From Ruminococcus sp. UBA4385 (GTDB lineage Bacteria; Bacillota_A; Clostridia; Oscillospirales; Ruminococcaceae), in assembly GCA_002391065.1 (NCBI GenBank), contig DGRP01000072.1, positions 1 to 13,612 on the forward strand: a stretch of 13,612 bases of DNA. The letters run 5' to 3'. This document shows positions 1 to 7,170 of the stretch, piece after piece. Below the pieces are notes generated by a model that did not search any database, was not told the DNA's origin, and saw only the letters and a program-made list of their open reading frames with translations. The position numbers and the translations under genes are program-made. Position 1 is the first letter of the stretch; every line of letters begins with the position of its first letter.

Positions 1-19
1 GGGTCGTGCGGTGTTGCCT
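1..19. repeat. Left copy of a terminal inverted repeat
   Basis: The first 19 bases, gggtcgtgcggtgttgcct, match the reverse complement of the last 19 bases of the window at 18 of 19 positions; the one difference is base 13. No transposase or integrase lies between the copies. A dispersed repeat that ended a contig at both sides is the simplest reading; a non-autonomous element end is the alternative. Confidence 0.75.
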
Positions 20-31
20 ATATAAATAGGC
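16..31. repeat. Short hairpin beside the left terminal repeat
   Basis: A perfect 6-bp stem (gcctat at 16-21, ataggc at 26-31) encloses a 4-base loop and can be extended by G-T pairs outwards. It lies just before the AraC-type gene and overlaps the inner end of the left repeat. The right repeat has no matching hairpin. It may be part of a palindromic dispersed repeat or a leader structure of the downstream gene. Confidence 0.4.
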
Positions 32-42
32 GGTGATTTTTA

Positions 43-873
43 ATGACTGATTATTGTTATCCTGTGCTTGGCGATGAGGTAGCTCTTCCTTTTTTTATAA
101 CCGGAATCGGCGCAAGAGATCAGGAGTTTCATTTTATTCGTGAAGCAGGTTATCCTAATCATCAGATCATTTACTGTGTCAGAGGAAGCGGTAAGGTGAT
201 TCTGGATGAACAGACCTACGATATAAAGGAAGGAGATGCTTTTTATCTTCCTCCAAAGTATCCTCATGAGTATTATCCTACAGAGGATATATGGGAAACT
301 CACTGGATCACATTTGACGGACGAGATGTTATTAATCTGATGGGTCACTTAAAGATGGATACCGCCAGAGTGTTCCGTATAACTGATCTTACAGCTCTTG
401 AAGCGATATTTAAGAAGATTTTATATCAGATGAAAACAAATTATTATTACTGCGGACATCAGTCTTCGGCAAATTTGTATCAGTTCCTGATAGAGCTCCA
501 TAGGGTAGTAAATCTCAGAAACGGCAGTCAGGACAGTGCTAAGCTTAATCAGGTTAAGCCTGTTATTGATTACATAGATAAGAATTTCAGAAATGAGCTT
601 ACTCTGGTAGAGCTTGCTGATCTTATTGATTTGTCGCCTCAGTATCTTTGCAGGCTGTTTAAGGAGTGCTACAATCTTCGTCCTTTTGAATACCTTGCAA
701 GAAAGCGTATTCAGCAGGCTAAGCTTATGCTTATGGAAAATGACCGCAATATCAATGAGATAGCAACGGCTGTCGGATATAATGACTGCAGTTATTTCTG
801 TTCGGTTTTCAAAAAGCATGAAATGCTTTCGCCTGCGGAGTTCAGGTCTCTGCATAAAAAGGCAGGAAACTGA
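43..873 (+). CDS. AraC-family transcriptional regulator with N-terminal cupin domain
   Basis: A 276-residue DNA-binding regulator. The N-terminal half (about residues 15-110) resembles an AraC-type cupin ligand-binding domain, with the segment GDAFYLPPKYPHEY followed by a WETHWITF-like stretch. The C-terminal AraC/XylS domain (about 171-272) holds two helix-turn-helix motifs, the first around LVELADLIDLSPQYLCRLFK and the second around INEIATAVGYNDCSYFCSVF, ending in the usual SPAEFR. Regulators of this build in Firmicutes often control nearby sugar-use genes, but the upstream neighbour is outside the window, so the target and ligand are unknown. The start is the first ATG after an in-frame stop at 34-36; its ribosome binding site (ggcggtg) is weak. 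The length is normal for the family. A strong terminator follows, so it is not co-transcribed with the spoIIA genes. Confidence 0.9.
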   Translation: MTDYCYPVLGDEVALPFFITGIGARDQEFHFIREAGYPNHQIIYCVRGSGKVILDEQTYDIKEGDAFYLPPKYPHEYYPTEDIWETHWITFDGRDVINLMGHLKMDTARVFRITDLTALEAIFKKILYQMKTNYYYCGHQSSANLYQFLIELHRVVNLRNGSQDSAKLNQVKPVIDYIDKNFRNELTLVELADLIDLSPQYLCRLFKECYNLRPFEYLARKRIQQAKLMLMENDRNINEIATAVGYNDCSYFCSVFKKHEMLSPAEFRSLHKKAGN

Positions 874-900
874 TATTATATCATTCTATAATATTTTATT

Positions 901-935
901 AACGCTCTGTGCAATTTATGCACAGAGCGTTTTTT
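901..935 (+). terminator. Intrinsic terminator after the AraC-type gene
   Basis: A perfect 13-bp stem (901-913 with 919-931) encloses a 5-base loop and runs into six T residues (930-935). It isolates the regulator gene from the sporulation operon whose promoter begins about 12 bases further on. Confidence 0.93.
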
Positions 936-945
936 GTGTATGTTT

Positions 946-979
946 ATCGACAGAATTTACACATCAGCCGTGATATAAT
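946..979 (+). promoter_or_regulatory. spoIIA promoter with long spacer and Spo0A-box-like site
   Basis: TATAAT (974-979) is preceded by TG at 971-972, a perfect extended -10. A -35-like hexamer TCGACA (947-952, one change from TTGACA) lies 21 bp upstream rather than 17. On the opposite strand 946-952 reads TGTCGAT, six of seven matches to the Spo0A box TGTCGAA. Known knowledge: the sigma-A promoter of B. subtilis spoIIG has an over-long spacer with 0A boxes overlapping its -35 and depends on Spo0A~P. I infer the same here. No clear sigma-H promoter was seen. Confidence 0.55.
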
Positions 980-1013
980 GCTTGTACAAAACATTAAAGA
1001 AAGGATGTCTGAA

Positions 1014-1412
1014 ATGCAAACAAAGATAATCTGTTATCCTGAACAAGTAGTCCTTGTTGAAATAAACGGAGATATAGATCATCATACCGCAAAACAAATA
1101 AGAGCAGATATTGATAAACAGATCAATGACAGTAATCCCGGAATACTGATACTGAATTTTTCGGGTGTTACGTTTATGGACAGTTCAGGGATAGGTCTTG
1201 TTATGGGCAGATTTCGGCTGATGTCTGAAAGAGGAGGAGAACTGATCGTTACAGGTGCTGCAGGATATATCAGAAAGGTATTTCAGCTTGCAGGAATAAA
1301 CAGGCTGACAAAAATGACTGATGATATAAGCAGGTATATCAAGTCAGATGATGAGACTGTGAAACGCGAAGATAAGGAGGTGATATCTGATGAAGCGAAA
1401 GCTTATCAATAA
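1014..1412 (+). CDS. spoIIAA: Anti-sigma-F factor antagonist SpoIIAA
   Basis: A 132-residue STAS-domain protein. When unphosphorylated it binds SpoIIAB and frees sigma-F in the forespore; SpoIIAB inactivates it by serine phosphorylation and SpoIIE reactivates it. The hallmark segment FMDSSGIGLVMGRF is present, and Ser57 aligns with the phosphorylated Ser58 of B. subtilis. The early GDIDHHTA motif is also conserved. I chose the ATG at 1014 because the purine-rich site aaagaaagg (996-1004) ends nine bases before it; the ATG at 1005 abuts that site and would add three residues. Past about residue 110 there is a charged tail, longer than in B. subtilis, that carries the spoIIAB ribosome binding site and overlaps spoIIAB by 23 nt. 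This is the first gene of the operon, and the assignment is very secure. Confidence 0.96.
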   Translation: MQTKIICYPEQVVLVEINGDIDHHTAKQIRADIDKQINDSNPGILILNFSGVTFMDSSGIGLVMGRFRLMSERGGELIVTGAAGYIRKVFQLAGINRLTKMTDDISRYIKSDDETVKREDKEVISDEAKAYQ

Positions 1413-1839
1413 AATGAAACTTGTATTTCCCGGATATTCAGAAAACGAACGTTTTTCAAGAGCTGCGGTAAGCAGTTTTATATCACAGCTTGATCCGTTG
1501 ATCGACGAGCTGTCAGATATAAAAACAGCGGTTTCAGAGGGTGTTACAAATGCTATTGTACACGCATATCCCGATACTATAGGCGAGGTTCAGCTTGACG
1601 TAAAAATTGTAGAAGATCGAAAAGTAATTATAAAAATCAAAGACAAGGGCTGCGGAATAGAAGACATAGAAAAAGCTATGGAGCCCATGTTCACAACATC
1701 ACCGGATGAGGAACGTGCAGGGCTTGGCTTTGCTGTAATGCAGAGCTTTATGGACAATGTTCATATCCGAAGCAGGGTAGGAAAGGGAACAATACTTACA
1801 CTTGAGAAAACTCTGAGGGAAAAGAGCACACATGAATAA
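1390..1839 (+). CDS. spoIIAB: Anti-sigma-F factor and serine kinase SpoIIAB
   Basis: A 149-residue GHKL-fold ATPase that holds sigma-F inactive and phosphorylates SpoIIAA. The nucleotide-binding motifs are all visible: the N box with Glu50 and Asn54 (SEGVTNAIVHAY), the G1 box DKGCG at 85-89, and the G2 box around GLGF at 111-114. Arg109 sits where B. subtilis SpoIIAB has the arginine used for contacts with sigma-F and SpoIIAA. The start at 1390 is supported by the strong site aaggagg (1374-1380) nine bases upstream; an internal ATG at 1414 would match the B. subtilis N-terminus more closely but has no such site. The gene overlaps spoIIAA by 23 nt and sigF by 8 nt, which suggests translational coupling and balanced amounts of the three proteins. 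The length is standard. Confidence 0.96.
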   Translation: MKRKLINKMKLVFPGYSENERFSRAAVSSFISQLDPLIDELSDIKTAVSEGVTNAIVHAYPDTIGEVQLDVKIVEDRKVIIKIKDKGCGIEDIEKAMEPMFTTSPDEERAGLGFAVMQSFMDNVHIRSRVGKGTILTLEKTLREKSTHE

Positions 1840-2497
1840 TAAAACAAACGCACCTCTTGCAGAGGAAAATCTGGGGCTTGTTCATTTGTGTGCAAATAAA
1901 TTCAGGAACAGGGGTATTGAATATGATGAACTTTACAGTGCAGGCTGTATTGGTCTTGTAAAGGCATCAAAAACCTTTGACGCTGACAGGGGAGTGCGCT
2001 TTTCAACTTATGCTGTACCTGTTATTCTTGGTGAGATAAAAAGGCTTTTCAGAGACGGAGGAACTGTAAAGGTCTCCAGAAGTCTCAAAGAGCTTTCCAT
2101 TAAAGTTGCATCAATTCGTGAGAGATATCTTCGGGAAGAAAACAGAGAGCCCAGAATAAGCGAATTATGCAAAGAATCTGACAGCACAGAGGATATGATA
2201 ATTGAAGCACTGAATTGCTCAATGCCTGTATTAAGCTTGTCGCCTGCTTCTGACGGCGAAGAAGAAAGGGAACTCGACATACCTGTAAATGCTCACGATG
2301 AAGCTATAGTCGACAAGCTGGCGCTAAGGCAGGCATTATCGGAGCTTGACACTAAGGACAGAAAGCTGATATATTTCAGGTATTTCAAAAATATGACACA
2401 GTCTGAAACTGCGAAGCATCTTTTAATGACGCAGGTTCAGGTATCAAGACAGGAAAAGAAGATACTGAATAAAATGCGATCCAAGCTGATAGTATAA
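1832..2497 (+). CDS. sigF: RNA polymerase sporulation sigma factor sigma-F
   Basis: A 221-residue sigma-70 family factor, the first forespore-specific sigma of sporulation. Region 2 (about residues 14-82) contains YDELYSAGCIGLVKASKTFD and the promoter-melting segment RFSTYAVPVILGEIKRLFRD. A short region 3 follows (about 83-130). Region 4 (about 163-215) ends in the typical helix-turn-helix QVQVSRQEKKIL. The position directly behind spoIIAA and spoIIAB identifies it as sigma-F rather than sigma-G or sigma-B. It is somewhat shorter than the B. subtilis protein (255 residues), mostly at the N-terminus. A GAGGGA site (1815-1820) lies 11 bases before the ATG, and the start overlaps the spoIIAB stop. 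The stop codon lies inside the left arm of the terminator shared with the convergent gene. Confidence 0.95.
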   Translation: MNNKTNAPLAEENLGLVHLCANKFRNRGIEYDELYSAGCIGLVKASKTFDADRGVRFSTYAVPVILGEIKRLFRDGGTVKVSRSLKELSIKVASIRERYLREENREPRISELCKESDSTEDMIIEALNCSMPVLSLSPASDGEEERELDIPVNAHDEAIVDKLALRQALSELDTKDRKLIYFRYFKNMTQSETAKHLLMTQVQVSRQEKKILNKMRSKLIV

Positions 2498-2530
2498 AAA
2501 AAGAAACGCAATAAAAGCGTTTCTTTTTTT
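2496..2530. terminator. Bidirectional terminator between sigF and the convergent gene
   Basis: A perfect 14-bp stem (2496-2509 with 2517-2530) encloses a 7-base loop. It has an A-tract on the left and a T-tract on the right, so it can stop transcription from either side. The sigF stop codon (2495-2497) overlaps the left arm, and the stop of the minus-strand gene (2529-2531) overlaps the right arm. Confidence 0.92.
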
Positions 2531-3173
2531 ATAGCCATTCTATATCTGTAACATATATGATTTCACAGGCACCGTCACCGGTATCATCACGAACCGTACT
2601 TGAGCTCCATGTGAAATAAGTTCCGTCTGATTTATTTCCGTAGATTTCTACAAGATAGCCTTTAAGCTTAATGTGATCGCCTGCATGAATACGTTTTATC
2701 TTTCTGTTTATTTTTGAATTGCTTGCTATCAGGTGGTTATTAGAGGACTGAATACCGACATCATATTCATCACCGATTTTTGACAGCTCTTCATAGGACT
2801 TAACATACCAGTATAAAAATCTTCCATGCTGACTCCAGTTAAAATCAATACTGCTGTTGTAAGCGGCAACATCGCCCCAGCCAAGACCTACATCAATCGG
2901 AGAAAGATCATTTTCTATACCAAACCAGTAGTGGTGATTGGTTGTAAGCACAAGACCCTCTATTTCATATTCATACAAATATGTAATTTCAAGTTTGTAA
3001 CCGTCAAGCTCCGTTGTTGTATAGCCGTCAGCTTCGGTCTGAACAGGTGCTTTGATACCCGAAACTGACCTTCTGGTAGAGCCGTCGCTGAAAAGCAATC
3101 GTACTCCCATAGTAAAAATCAGGATTACTGTTATATATATAAGCAGTTTTTTTATCATAAACCTAGTGCCCAT
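2529..3173 (-). CDS. Membrane-anchored protein of unknown function
   Basis: A 214-residue protein with one N-terminal hydrophobic segment (about residues 8-28, KKLLIYITVILIFTMGVRLL) after a short basic stretch, so it is probably anchored in the membrane with the rest outside. The external part contains HHYWFGIENDLSPIDVGLGWGD, then a region rich in Ser and Asn with SSNNHLIASN, and ends with IKLKGYLVEIYG and a Thr/Asp-rich DDTGDGACEIIYV stretch. From memory, uncharacterised proteins with the same order of motifs occur in widely separated bacteria, but I know no function. The start at 3173 has AGGTGA (3178-3183) four bases upstream. Its own promoter lies at 3207-3235. It converges on sigF, and nothing links it functionally to sporulation. 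It is divergent from the ECF sigma gene and could be a cell-envelope protein. Confidence 0.75.
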   Translation of the reverse strand: MGTRFMIKKLLIYITVILIFTMGVRLLFSDGSTRRSVSGIKAPVQTEADGYTTTELDGYKLEITYLYEYEIEGLVLTTNHHYWFGIENDLSPIDVGLGWGDVAAYNSSIDFNWSQHGRFLYWYVKSYEELSKIGDEYDVGIQSSNNHLIASNSKINRKIKRIHAGDHIKLKGYLVEIYGNKSDGTYFTWSSSTVRDDTGDGACEIIYVTDIEWL

Positions 3174-3206
3174 ATAATCACCTGCAATAAGTAATTTATA
3201 TGGCTT

Positions 3207-3235
3207 ATTATATCACAGCAACGCCGAAAAAGCAA
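3207..3235 (-). promoter_or_regulatory. Promoter of the minus-strand membrane protein gene
   Basis: On the minus strand TTGCTT (3230-3235) and TATAAT (3207-3212) are separated by exactly 17 bp, and TG stands one base before the TATAAT, giving an extended -10. The -35 matches only its first three bases. The expected start of transcription is near 3200, leaving a leader of about 27 bases. Confidence 0.65.
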
Positions 3236-3288
3236 CCCCAACCCACGAAAATACGCTGTTTACAGCCTTAAATGTGCAAAAATATTAT

Positions 3289-3330
3289 ACAAAATATTAG
3301 TTTGTATTTTGTTGAAAAAGCTGATTTTAT
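3289..3330 (+). promoter_or_regulatory. Candidate promoter with overlapping inverted repeat before the ECF operon
   Basis: TTGTAT (3302-3307) and TTTTAT (3325-3330) are 17 bp apart, with TG placed as an extended -10 at 3322-3323. An 8-bp inverted repeat, acaaaata (3289-3296) and tattttgt (3305-3312), overlaps the -35 and may be an operator. An ECF-type autoregulated promoter is expected here; a GAAC element occurs at 3333-3336, but no convincing partner -10 was found. This is a weak call. Confidence 0.35.
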
Positions 3331-3391
3331 TCTGAACTGTTGAGATTTCCGCCATTCTGAGCGATTATATTACAGGGAGGTGCAAAGGCCT

Positions 3392-3880
3392 ATGCATAAA
3401 GATGATCCCGGAGTTCAAGATCTTGAGAAAACAATTTGTGAGTATAAAAATACAGTTTACGGTATCGCACTCACTATGCTGATGAACAAAAGTGATACTG
3501 ATGATGTGTTTCAGGAGGTCTTTCTTCTGTACTACCTAAAGCAGCTGAGCTTTGACAATGAAGCCGCTAAAAGAGCCTGGCTTATCAGAACAACAGTATT
3601 CAAATGCAGACAGCAGAACTCTTCTAAATGGAATCAGCACATTGATAAAACTGACGAGTTCAATGGGGATATCAGTCTTGAAACGCAGGAGGACAAGGAG
3701 GTATATTCTGCCGTTATGGAGCTTCCGCAAAAGATAAGGGAGGCTGTTTATCTGCACTGCTTCGTCGGACTTTCGGTGAATGAGACAGCAAAAATACTGG
3801 GCGTAAGAGCCAATACCGTAAGCATGAGACTTAACAGAGCAAAAAAGCTATTGCGAAAAAGACTGGAGGGAGACTTATGA
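3392..3880 (+). CDS. ECF-type RNA polymerase sigma factor
   Basis: A 162-residue extracytoplasmic-function sigma factor. Sigma region 2 spans about residues 15-75, with the acidic helix SDTDDVFQEVFLLYYLK and the following WLIRTTVFKCR. Region 4 spans about 102-157, with LPQKIREAVYLHCFVGLS and the recognition helix-turn-helix ETAKILGVRANTVSMRLNRAKKLL. There is no region 3, as expected for ECF factors. I chose the ATG at 3392 because GGGAGGTG ends nine bases before it; a GTG at 3380 lies inside that ribosome binding site. The gene overlaps the next one by ATGA, which makes the next protein its likely anti-sigma factor. It probably directs transcription of its own five-gene operon in response to a signal at the cell surface. 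The regulon and promoter motif are not known. Confidence 0.93.
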   Translation: MHKDDPGVQDLEKTICEYKNTVYGIALTMLMNKSDTDDVFQEVFLLYYLKQLSFDNEAAKRAWLIRTTVFKCRQQNSSKWNQHIDKTDEFNGDISLETQEDKEVYSAVMELPQKIREAVYLHCFVGLSVNETAKILGVRANTVSMRLNRAKKLLRKRLEGDL

Positions 3881-5103
3881 AAAAGAATGATTACAAGAGG
3901 ATCGAAAGACAGCTTTCTCCCGATGACGAGCTGGTACGATCGGTAATGGATAAGGCTGAGATGTTTTCGGCTGAGCCCGAAAAAGCACGGGAGTATTTAA
4001 GAGAGCACGACATCATTGAAAAGCCTGCAATAAAGCACACAGGCAGATATGCTGTCATTGCTGCGGCAGCCGCATTGGTGCTGGTGTTCGGTGTGACTGC
4101 ATTTATCAGGAGTGATGACAACAGCTTAAAGACCGACTCCACTGCCGAATCAAAGGCAGATAGCCTGATCGAGGCTGTTTCCGAAGCAGAAAACAAGGCT
4201 GAGAGTACATCCTCAGCTGCTGAAGTATCTTCTGTCTCCGGAAAAGAAAGCACTGCCCCTGTCGAGAACAATGCAACGTCAGAAGCAGAGCAGAAAGAAG
4301 AGAAAAACGAGGAGATCAGCAAGGCCGATAACAGCACGTCTGAGCCCGAACCTAAGGCAGCTGATGACGGCAGAGCCGAATGGTTCCCCGATGCAGGAAA
4401 TGACTATCCTGTAACCTCTGAAGAAGGCGACGGTTATCAGCAGGCAGGTGTGCTTGCATTGCCGACTGAAGAATACAGAGAGATAGCTCTTGACGGTCAG
4501 ACCTATCATTTTGCCTGCGGAAACTATGGTGAGATATGGGAGTTCTACATCGGCAGTAATAATATCCCGAACAGCTCATATATCGGTGACTTTATCACAA
4601 CGGTCGATGCAGCGTCGCTTTACGGAGATATACGTCCGGATACTCAGGCTGAGATCTACAGTCTGAAATATGCGGACAGTGATTTTATGATCGCTGCGAA
4701 ATTCCCGAACTTCAATAACGATCATCGTTATTACCTTTTTGCGAATACAGAAAAATACTATGGTTCATTCTCAGAGCTTATTTATGCTCTGAATATGGAT
4801 AAGTACACCTTTAACGGTCAGGCGATAAACGTGTATGATAATACAAAAAAGTATATTGATGATGACAGCGAGCTTGCACAGCTTATCCTTTCAGCTGACG
4901 GTGAGCTTACAGACACTGCCTACGGAGAAGCACAATGGAAAACATATCTTGATGCACCGATGTACGGTGCAAGTGTGAACTTCACCTGCTTCAGCGAGGG
5001 GTATATCGCTGTGAATGTTTTCGGAAATACTGCGGTCTATAATGTTGGAACAGCAGTGACCGACAGCATAACGAGCTATATAAACAATAACAGCCATGAG
5101 TAG
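3877..5103 (+). CDS. Transmembrane anti-sigma factor with large external domain
   Basis: A 408-residue protein placed as the partner of the preceding ECF sigma, with a 4-nt ATGA overlap. Residues 1-57 are charged and cytoplasmic, the expected sigma-binding part, but no zinc-binding HxxxCxxC motif is present. A single membrane helix follows at about 58-77 (YAVIAAAAALVLVFGVTAFI). Residues 78-168 form a low-complexity linker rich in Ser, Glu, Ala and Lys, probably spanning the cell wall. The external domain (about 190-408) has many aromatic residues and two cysteines and matches no fold I recognise. This layout is frequent in ECF operons of Ruminococcus-like Clostridia. I infer that the outer domain senses an envelope signal and the inner end releases the sigma factor. 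It overlaps the gtrA-like gene by 8 nt. Confidence 0.75.
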   Translation: MKKNDYKRIERQLSPDDELVRSVMDKAEMFSAEPEKAREYLREHDIIEKPAIKHTGRYAVIAAAAALVLVFGVTAFIRSDDNSLKTDSTAESKADSLIEAVSEAENKAESTSSAAEVSSVSGKESTAPVENNATSEAEQKEEKNEEISKADNSTSEPEPKAADDGRAEWFPDAGNDYPVTSEEGDGYQQAGVLALPTEEYREIALDGQTYHFACGNYGEIWEFYIGSNNIPNSSYIGDFITTVDAASLYGDIRPDTQAEIYSLKYADSDFMIAAKFPNFNNDHRYYLFANTEKYYGSFSELIYALNMDKYTFNGQAINVYDNTKKYIDDDSELAQLILSADGELTDTAYGEAQWKTYLDAPMYGASVNFTCFSEGYIAVNVFGNTAVYNVGTAVTDSITSYINNNSHE

Positions 5104-5569
5104 AACAAAGCGCTTAAATATATCGCATAAGCCTGAAAGCACCTCCGCCCAGTTTATTCGCTATGTATTCGTGGGCGGCGGTGCTGCTTTTGTGCAGTGG
5201 GGACTGCTGGTGCTGCTTAAAGAGGCCGTCGGGCTTGATGCAAACATCGCAAATGCGGTGGGCTTTATCGGAGGGTTGGTATTTAATTATATTATCTCAA
5301 CGCTGTGGGTGTTTGACAATTCGGCGGTCAAAAACAAAGCTGCGGAGTTTACTGCATTTGCGCTGATAGGCGTGGTCGGGCTGGGGATAAATCAAGTAAT
5401 GATATGGCTGTTTGACAAAGCATTATCTGACAGCAAACTCTTTGGCGGACTTATACCTGCGGATAAATATTATCTTATCGGTCAGGTGCTTGCAACGGGA
5501 ATAGCGTTTTTCTGGAACTTCTTTGCAAGAAAATATTTGCTGTATAACAAAAGGGAGGAATTAAGATGA
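5096..5569 (+). CDS. GtrA-family membrane protein
   Basis: A 157-residue protein with four hydrophobic segments at about 20-41, 49-71, 83-107 and 126-147, the pattern of the GtrA/DPMS family. Family signatures are [12 protein letters not shown] after the second helix and [11 protein letters not shown] at the end. GtrA proteins are believed to help move polyprenyl-phosphate-linked sugars across the cytoplasmic membrane for transfer to surface polymers. The usual partner, a GtrB-type polyprenyl-phosphate glycosyltransferase of the GT2 family, is not in this window. The start has no obvious ribosome binding site; it overlaps the anti-sigma stop by 8 nt, so translation is probably coupled. It ends in an ATGA overlap with the oxidoreductase. 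The family call is secure, the substrate unknown. Confidence 0.88.
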   Translation: MSRTKRLNISHKPESTSAQFIRYVFVGGGAAFVQWGLLVLLKEAVGLDANIANAVGFIGGLVFNYIISTLWVFDNSAVKNKAAEFTAFALIGVVGLGINQVMIWLFDKALSDSKLFGGLIPADKYYLIGQVLATGIAFFWNFFARKYLLYNKREELR

Positions 5570-7170
5570 AGAAGATCGTTATTATAGGCGGCGGTCCTGC
5601 GGGGCTTACTGCCGCTTATGAGCTGCTGAAAGACGGAGACTGTCAGGTCACAGTGCTTGAAGCAAGCGGCACGCTCGGCGGTATCTCACGGACGGTATGG
5701 CACAATGGCAACCGCATGGACATAGGCGGACACCGCTTTTTCTCAAAGGACGAGCGCATCATGAAATGGTGGAGTGATCTTATGCCTGTGCAGGGGAAGC
5801 CGTCATTTGATGATAAGGTGCTGGGGCATGAAAAGGCATTTGAGAAAAAAGGCGGAGACCCTGAGCATGAGGATAATGTAATGCTCCTGCGTGACAGAGT
5901 TTCACGCATATACTACAAAAAAGCGTTCTTTGATTATCCTGTAACAATGAATATGAACACGATCAAAAATATGGGCTTGCTGACAACAGCAAGGGCAGGA
6001 CTCAGCTATCTGTATTCCTGTGTACACAAGCTGCCTGAGGATAACTTGGAAAGCTTCTATATAAACCGCTTCGGGAAGGTTTTGTATTCTATGTTCTTTG
6101 AGGGCTACACCGAAAAGCTCTGGGGCAAGCACCCGAGAGAAATCTCTGCCGAGTGGGGAGCACAAAGGGTCAAGGGGCTTTCAATAACAGCGATAGTCAA
6201 GGATATGCTGACAAAGCTGAAAGGCACAAAGACCAATGACAATGCCGAAACCTCGCTGATAGAACAGTTCTGGTATCCGAAATACGGTCCGGGGCAGCTA
6301 TGGGAACTGGTCGGGAAGCGTATTACGGAAATGGGCGGTAGTATTCTGTACGGCAGAGAGGTCACGGAGCTTGTGACCGACGGAGGAAAAATCAAGGCGG
6401 TAAAATGCGGCATTGAAGAGTTTTATGCAGACGAAGTCATCTCTTCAATGCCGGTAAAAGACCTTGTGAAGGTCATGAATGCGCCCGATGACATAAAGCG
6501 GATAGCTGAGGGACTGCCTTACAGGGACTTTGTGACTGTGGGGCTTCTTGTGAACAAGCTGAAACTAAAAAACAAGACCGATAAACGCACACTCGGCAAT
6601 ATCGTGCCCGACTGCTGGATATATGTACAGGACAAGGGCGTGAAGCTGGGGCGTATTCAGATATTCAACAACTGGTCGCCCTATATGGTCAAAGACCCTG
6701 TGGGAACGGTATGGATAGGGCTTGAATACTTCTGCGCTGAGGGCGATGAGTTCTGGAGCATGACCGAGAAGGAGTGCGTGGCATTTGCGGAGAAAGAGCT
6801 TCGGAAAATGGGCGTTATCGGGAAGAATGCGGTGCTCGATTTTCACCGAGAGCGTGTTAAAAAAGCCTATCCTGCATATTTTGACACCTATGCAGAGTTT
6901 GATGAAGTGAGAAAGTTTTTGGACAGTTATGAAAATTTATGGTGCGTAGGCAGAAACGGTCAGCACCGTTATAATAATATGGATCATTCCATGATGACGG
7001 CGATCAAAGCAGCCGAGGCGATAAAATGCGGCAGCGTGAGCAAAGCTGCGGTCTGGAATGTGAATACGGAGAAGGAGTACCATGAGCAAAGATCAGATAA
7101 CAGAAAGAACGATAAAGTCATTAGCAAGACACCCGTATCTGTGGGCACTGGGGCTTTGTCTGCTCGCTGA
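5566..7170 (+). CDS. FAD-dependent oxidoreductase, amine oxidase / UDP-galactopyranose mutase-like
   Basis: A 534-residue flavoprotein. The N-terminal Rossmann motif IIGGGPAG (residues 6-13) is followed by Glu32 at the end of the second strand for the FAD ribose, then GGISRT (38-43) and DIGGHRFF (52-59). The C-terminal flavin contact [15 protein letters not shown] lies at about 463-477. This is the COG1232-like group (protoporphyrinogen oxidase and UDP-galactopyranose mutase relatives) often found beside glycosyltransferases; it lacks enough of the mutase signature to assign that reaction. Its place between a GtrA protein and a membrane glycosyltransferase suggests action on a sugar nucleotide or a lipid-linked sugar. 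A strong AAGGGAGG site supports the start. The C-terminus extends about 29 residues into the next gene (89-nt overlap), past the point (near EKEYHEQ) where the conserved part seems to end. Confidence 0.8.
   Translation: MKKIVIIGGGPAGLTAAYELLKDGDCQVTVLEASGTLGGISRTVWHNGNRMDIGGHRFFSKDERIMKWWSDLMPVQGKPSFDDKVLGHEKAFEKKGGDPEHEDNVMLLRDRVSRIYYKKAFFDYPVTMNMNTIKNMGLLTTARAGLSYLYSCVHKLPEDNLESFYINRFGKVLYSMFFEGYTEKLWGKHPREISAEWGAQRVKGLSITAIVKDMLTKLKGTKTNDNAETSLIEQFWYPKYGPGQLWELVGKRITEMGGSILYGREVTELVTDGGKIKAVKCGIEEFYADEVISSMPVKDLVKVMNAPDDIKRIAEGLPYRDFVTVGLLVNKLKLKNKTDKRTLGNIVPDCWIYVQDKGVKLGRIQIFNNWSPYMVKDPVGTVWIGLEYFCAEGDEFWSMTEKECVAFAEKELRKMGVIGKNAVLDFHRERVKKAYPAYFDTYAEFDEVRKFLDSYENLWCVGRNGQHRYNNMDHSMMTAIKAAEAIKCGSVSKAAVWNVNTEKEYHEQRSDNRKNDKVISKTPVSVGTGALSAR

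Noticed and set aside
909..1013. Earlier starts for spoIIAA (GTG at 909, ATG at 978, ATG at 1005)
   Set aside because: The GTG lies inside the terminator and the ATG at 978 overlaps the -10 hexamer. The ATG at 1005 abuts the ribosome binding site. The ATG at 1014 has proper spacing and matches the family N-terminus.
3891..4337. A 148-codon minus-strand open frame inside the anti-sigma gene
   Set aside because: It is a shadow of the Ser/Glu/Ala-rich coding region; its composition (Ser/Ala/Leu runs) follows from reading the linker backwards.
5566..7170. Naming the oxidoreductase as UDP-galactopyranose mutase (glf)
   Set aside because: The FAD motifs fit the wider superfamily, but the length is well above bacterial mutases, and the motif after the second glycine pair ([10 protein letters not shown]) differs from the mutase pattern I know.
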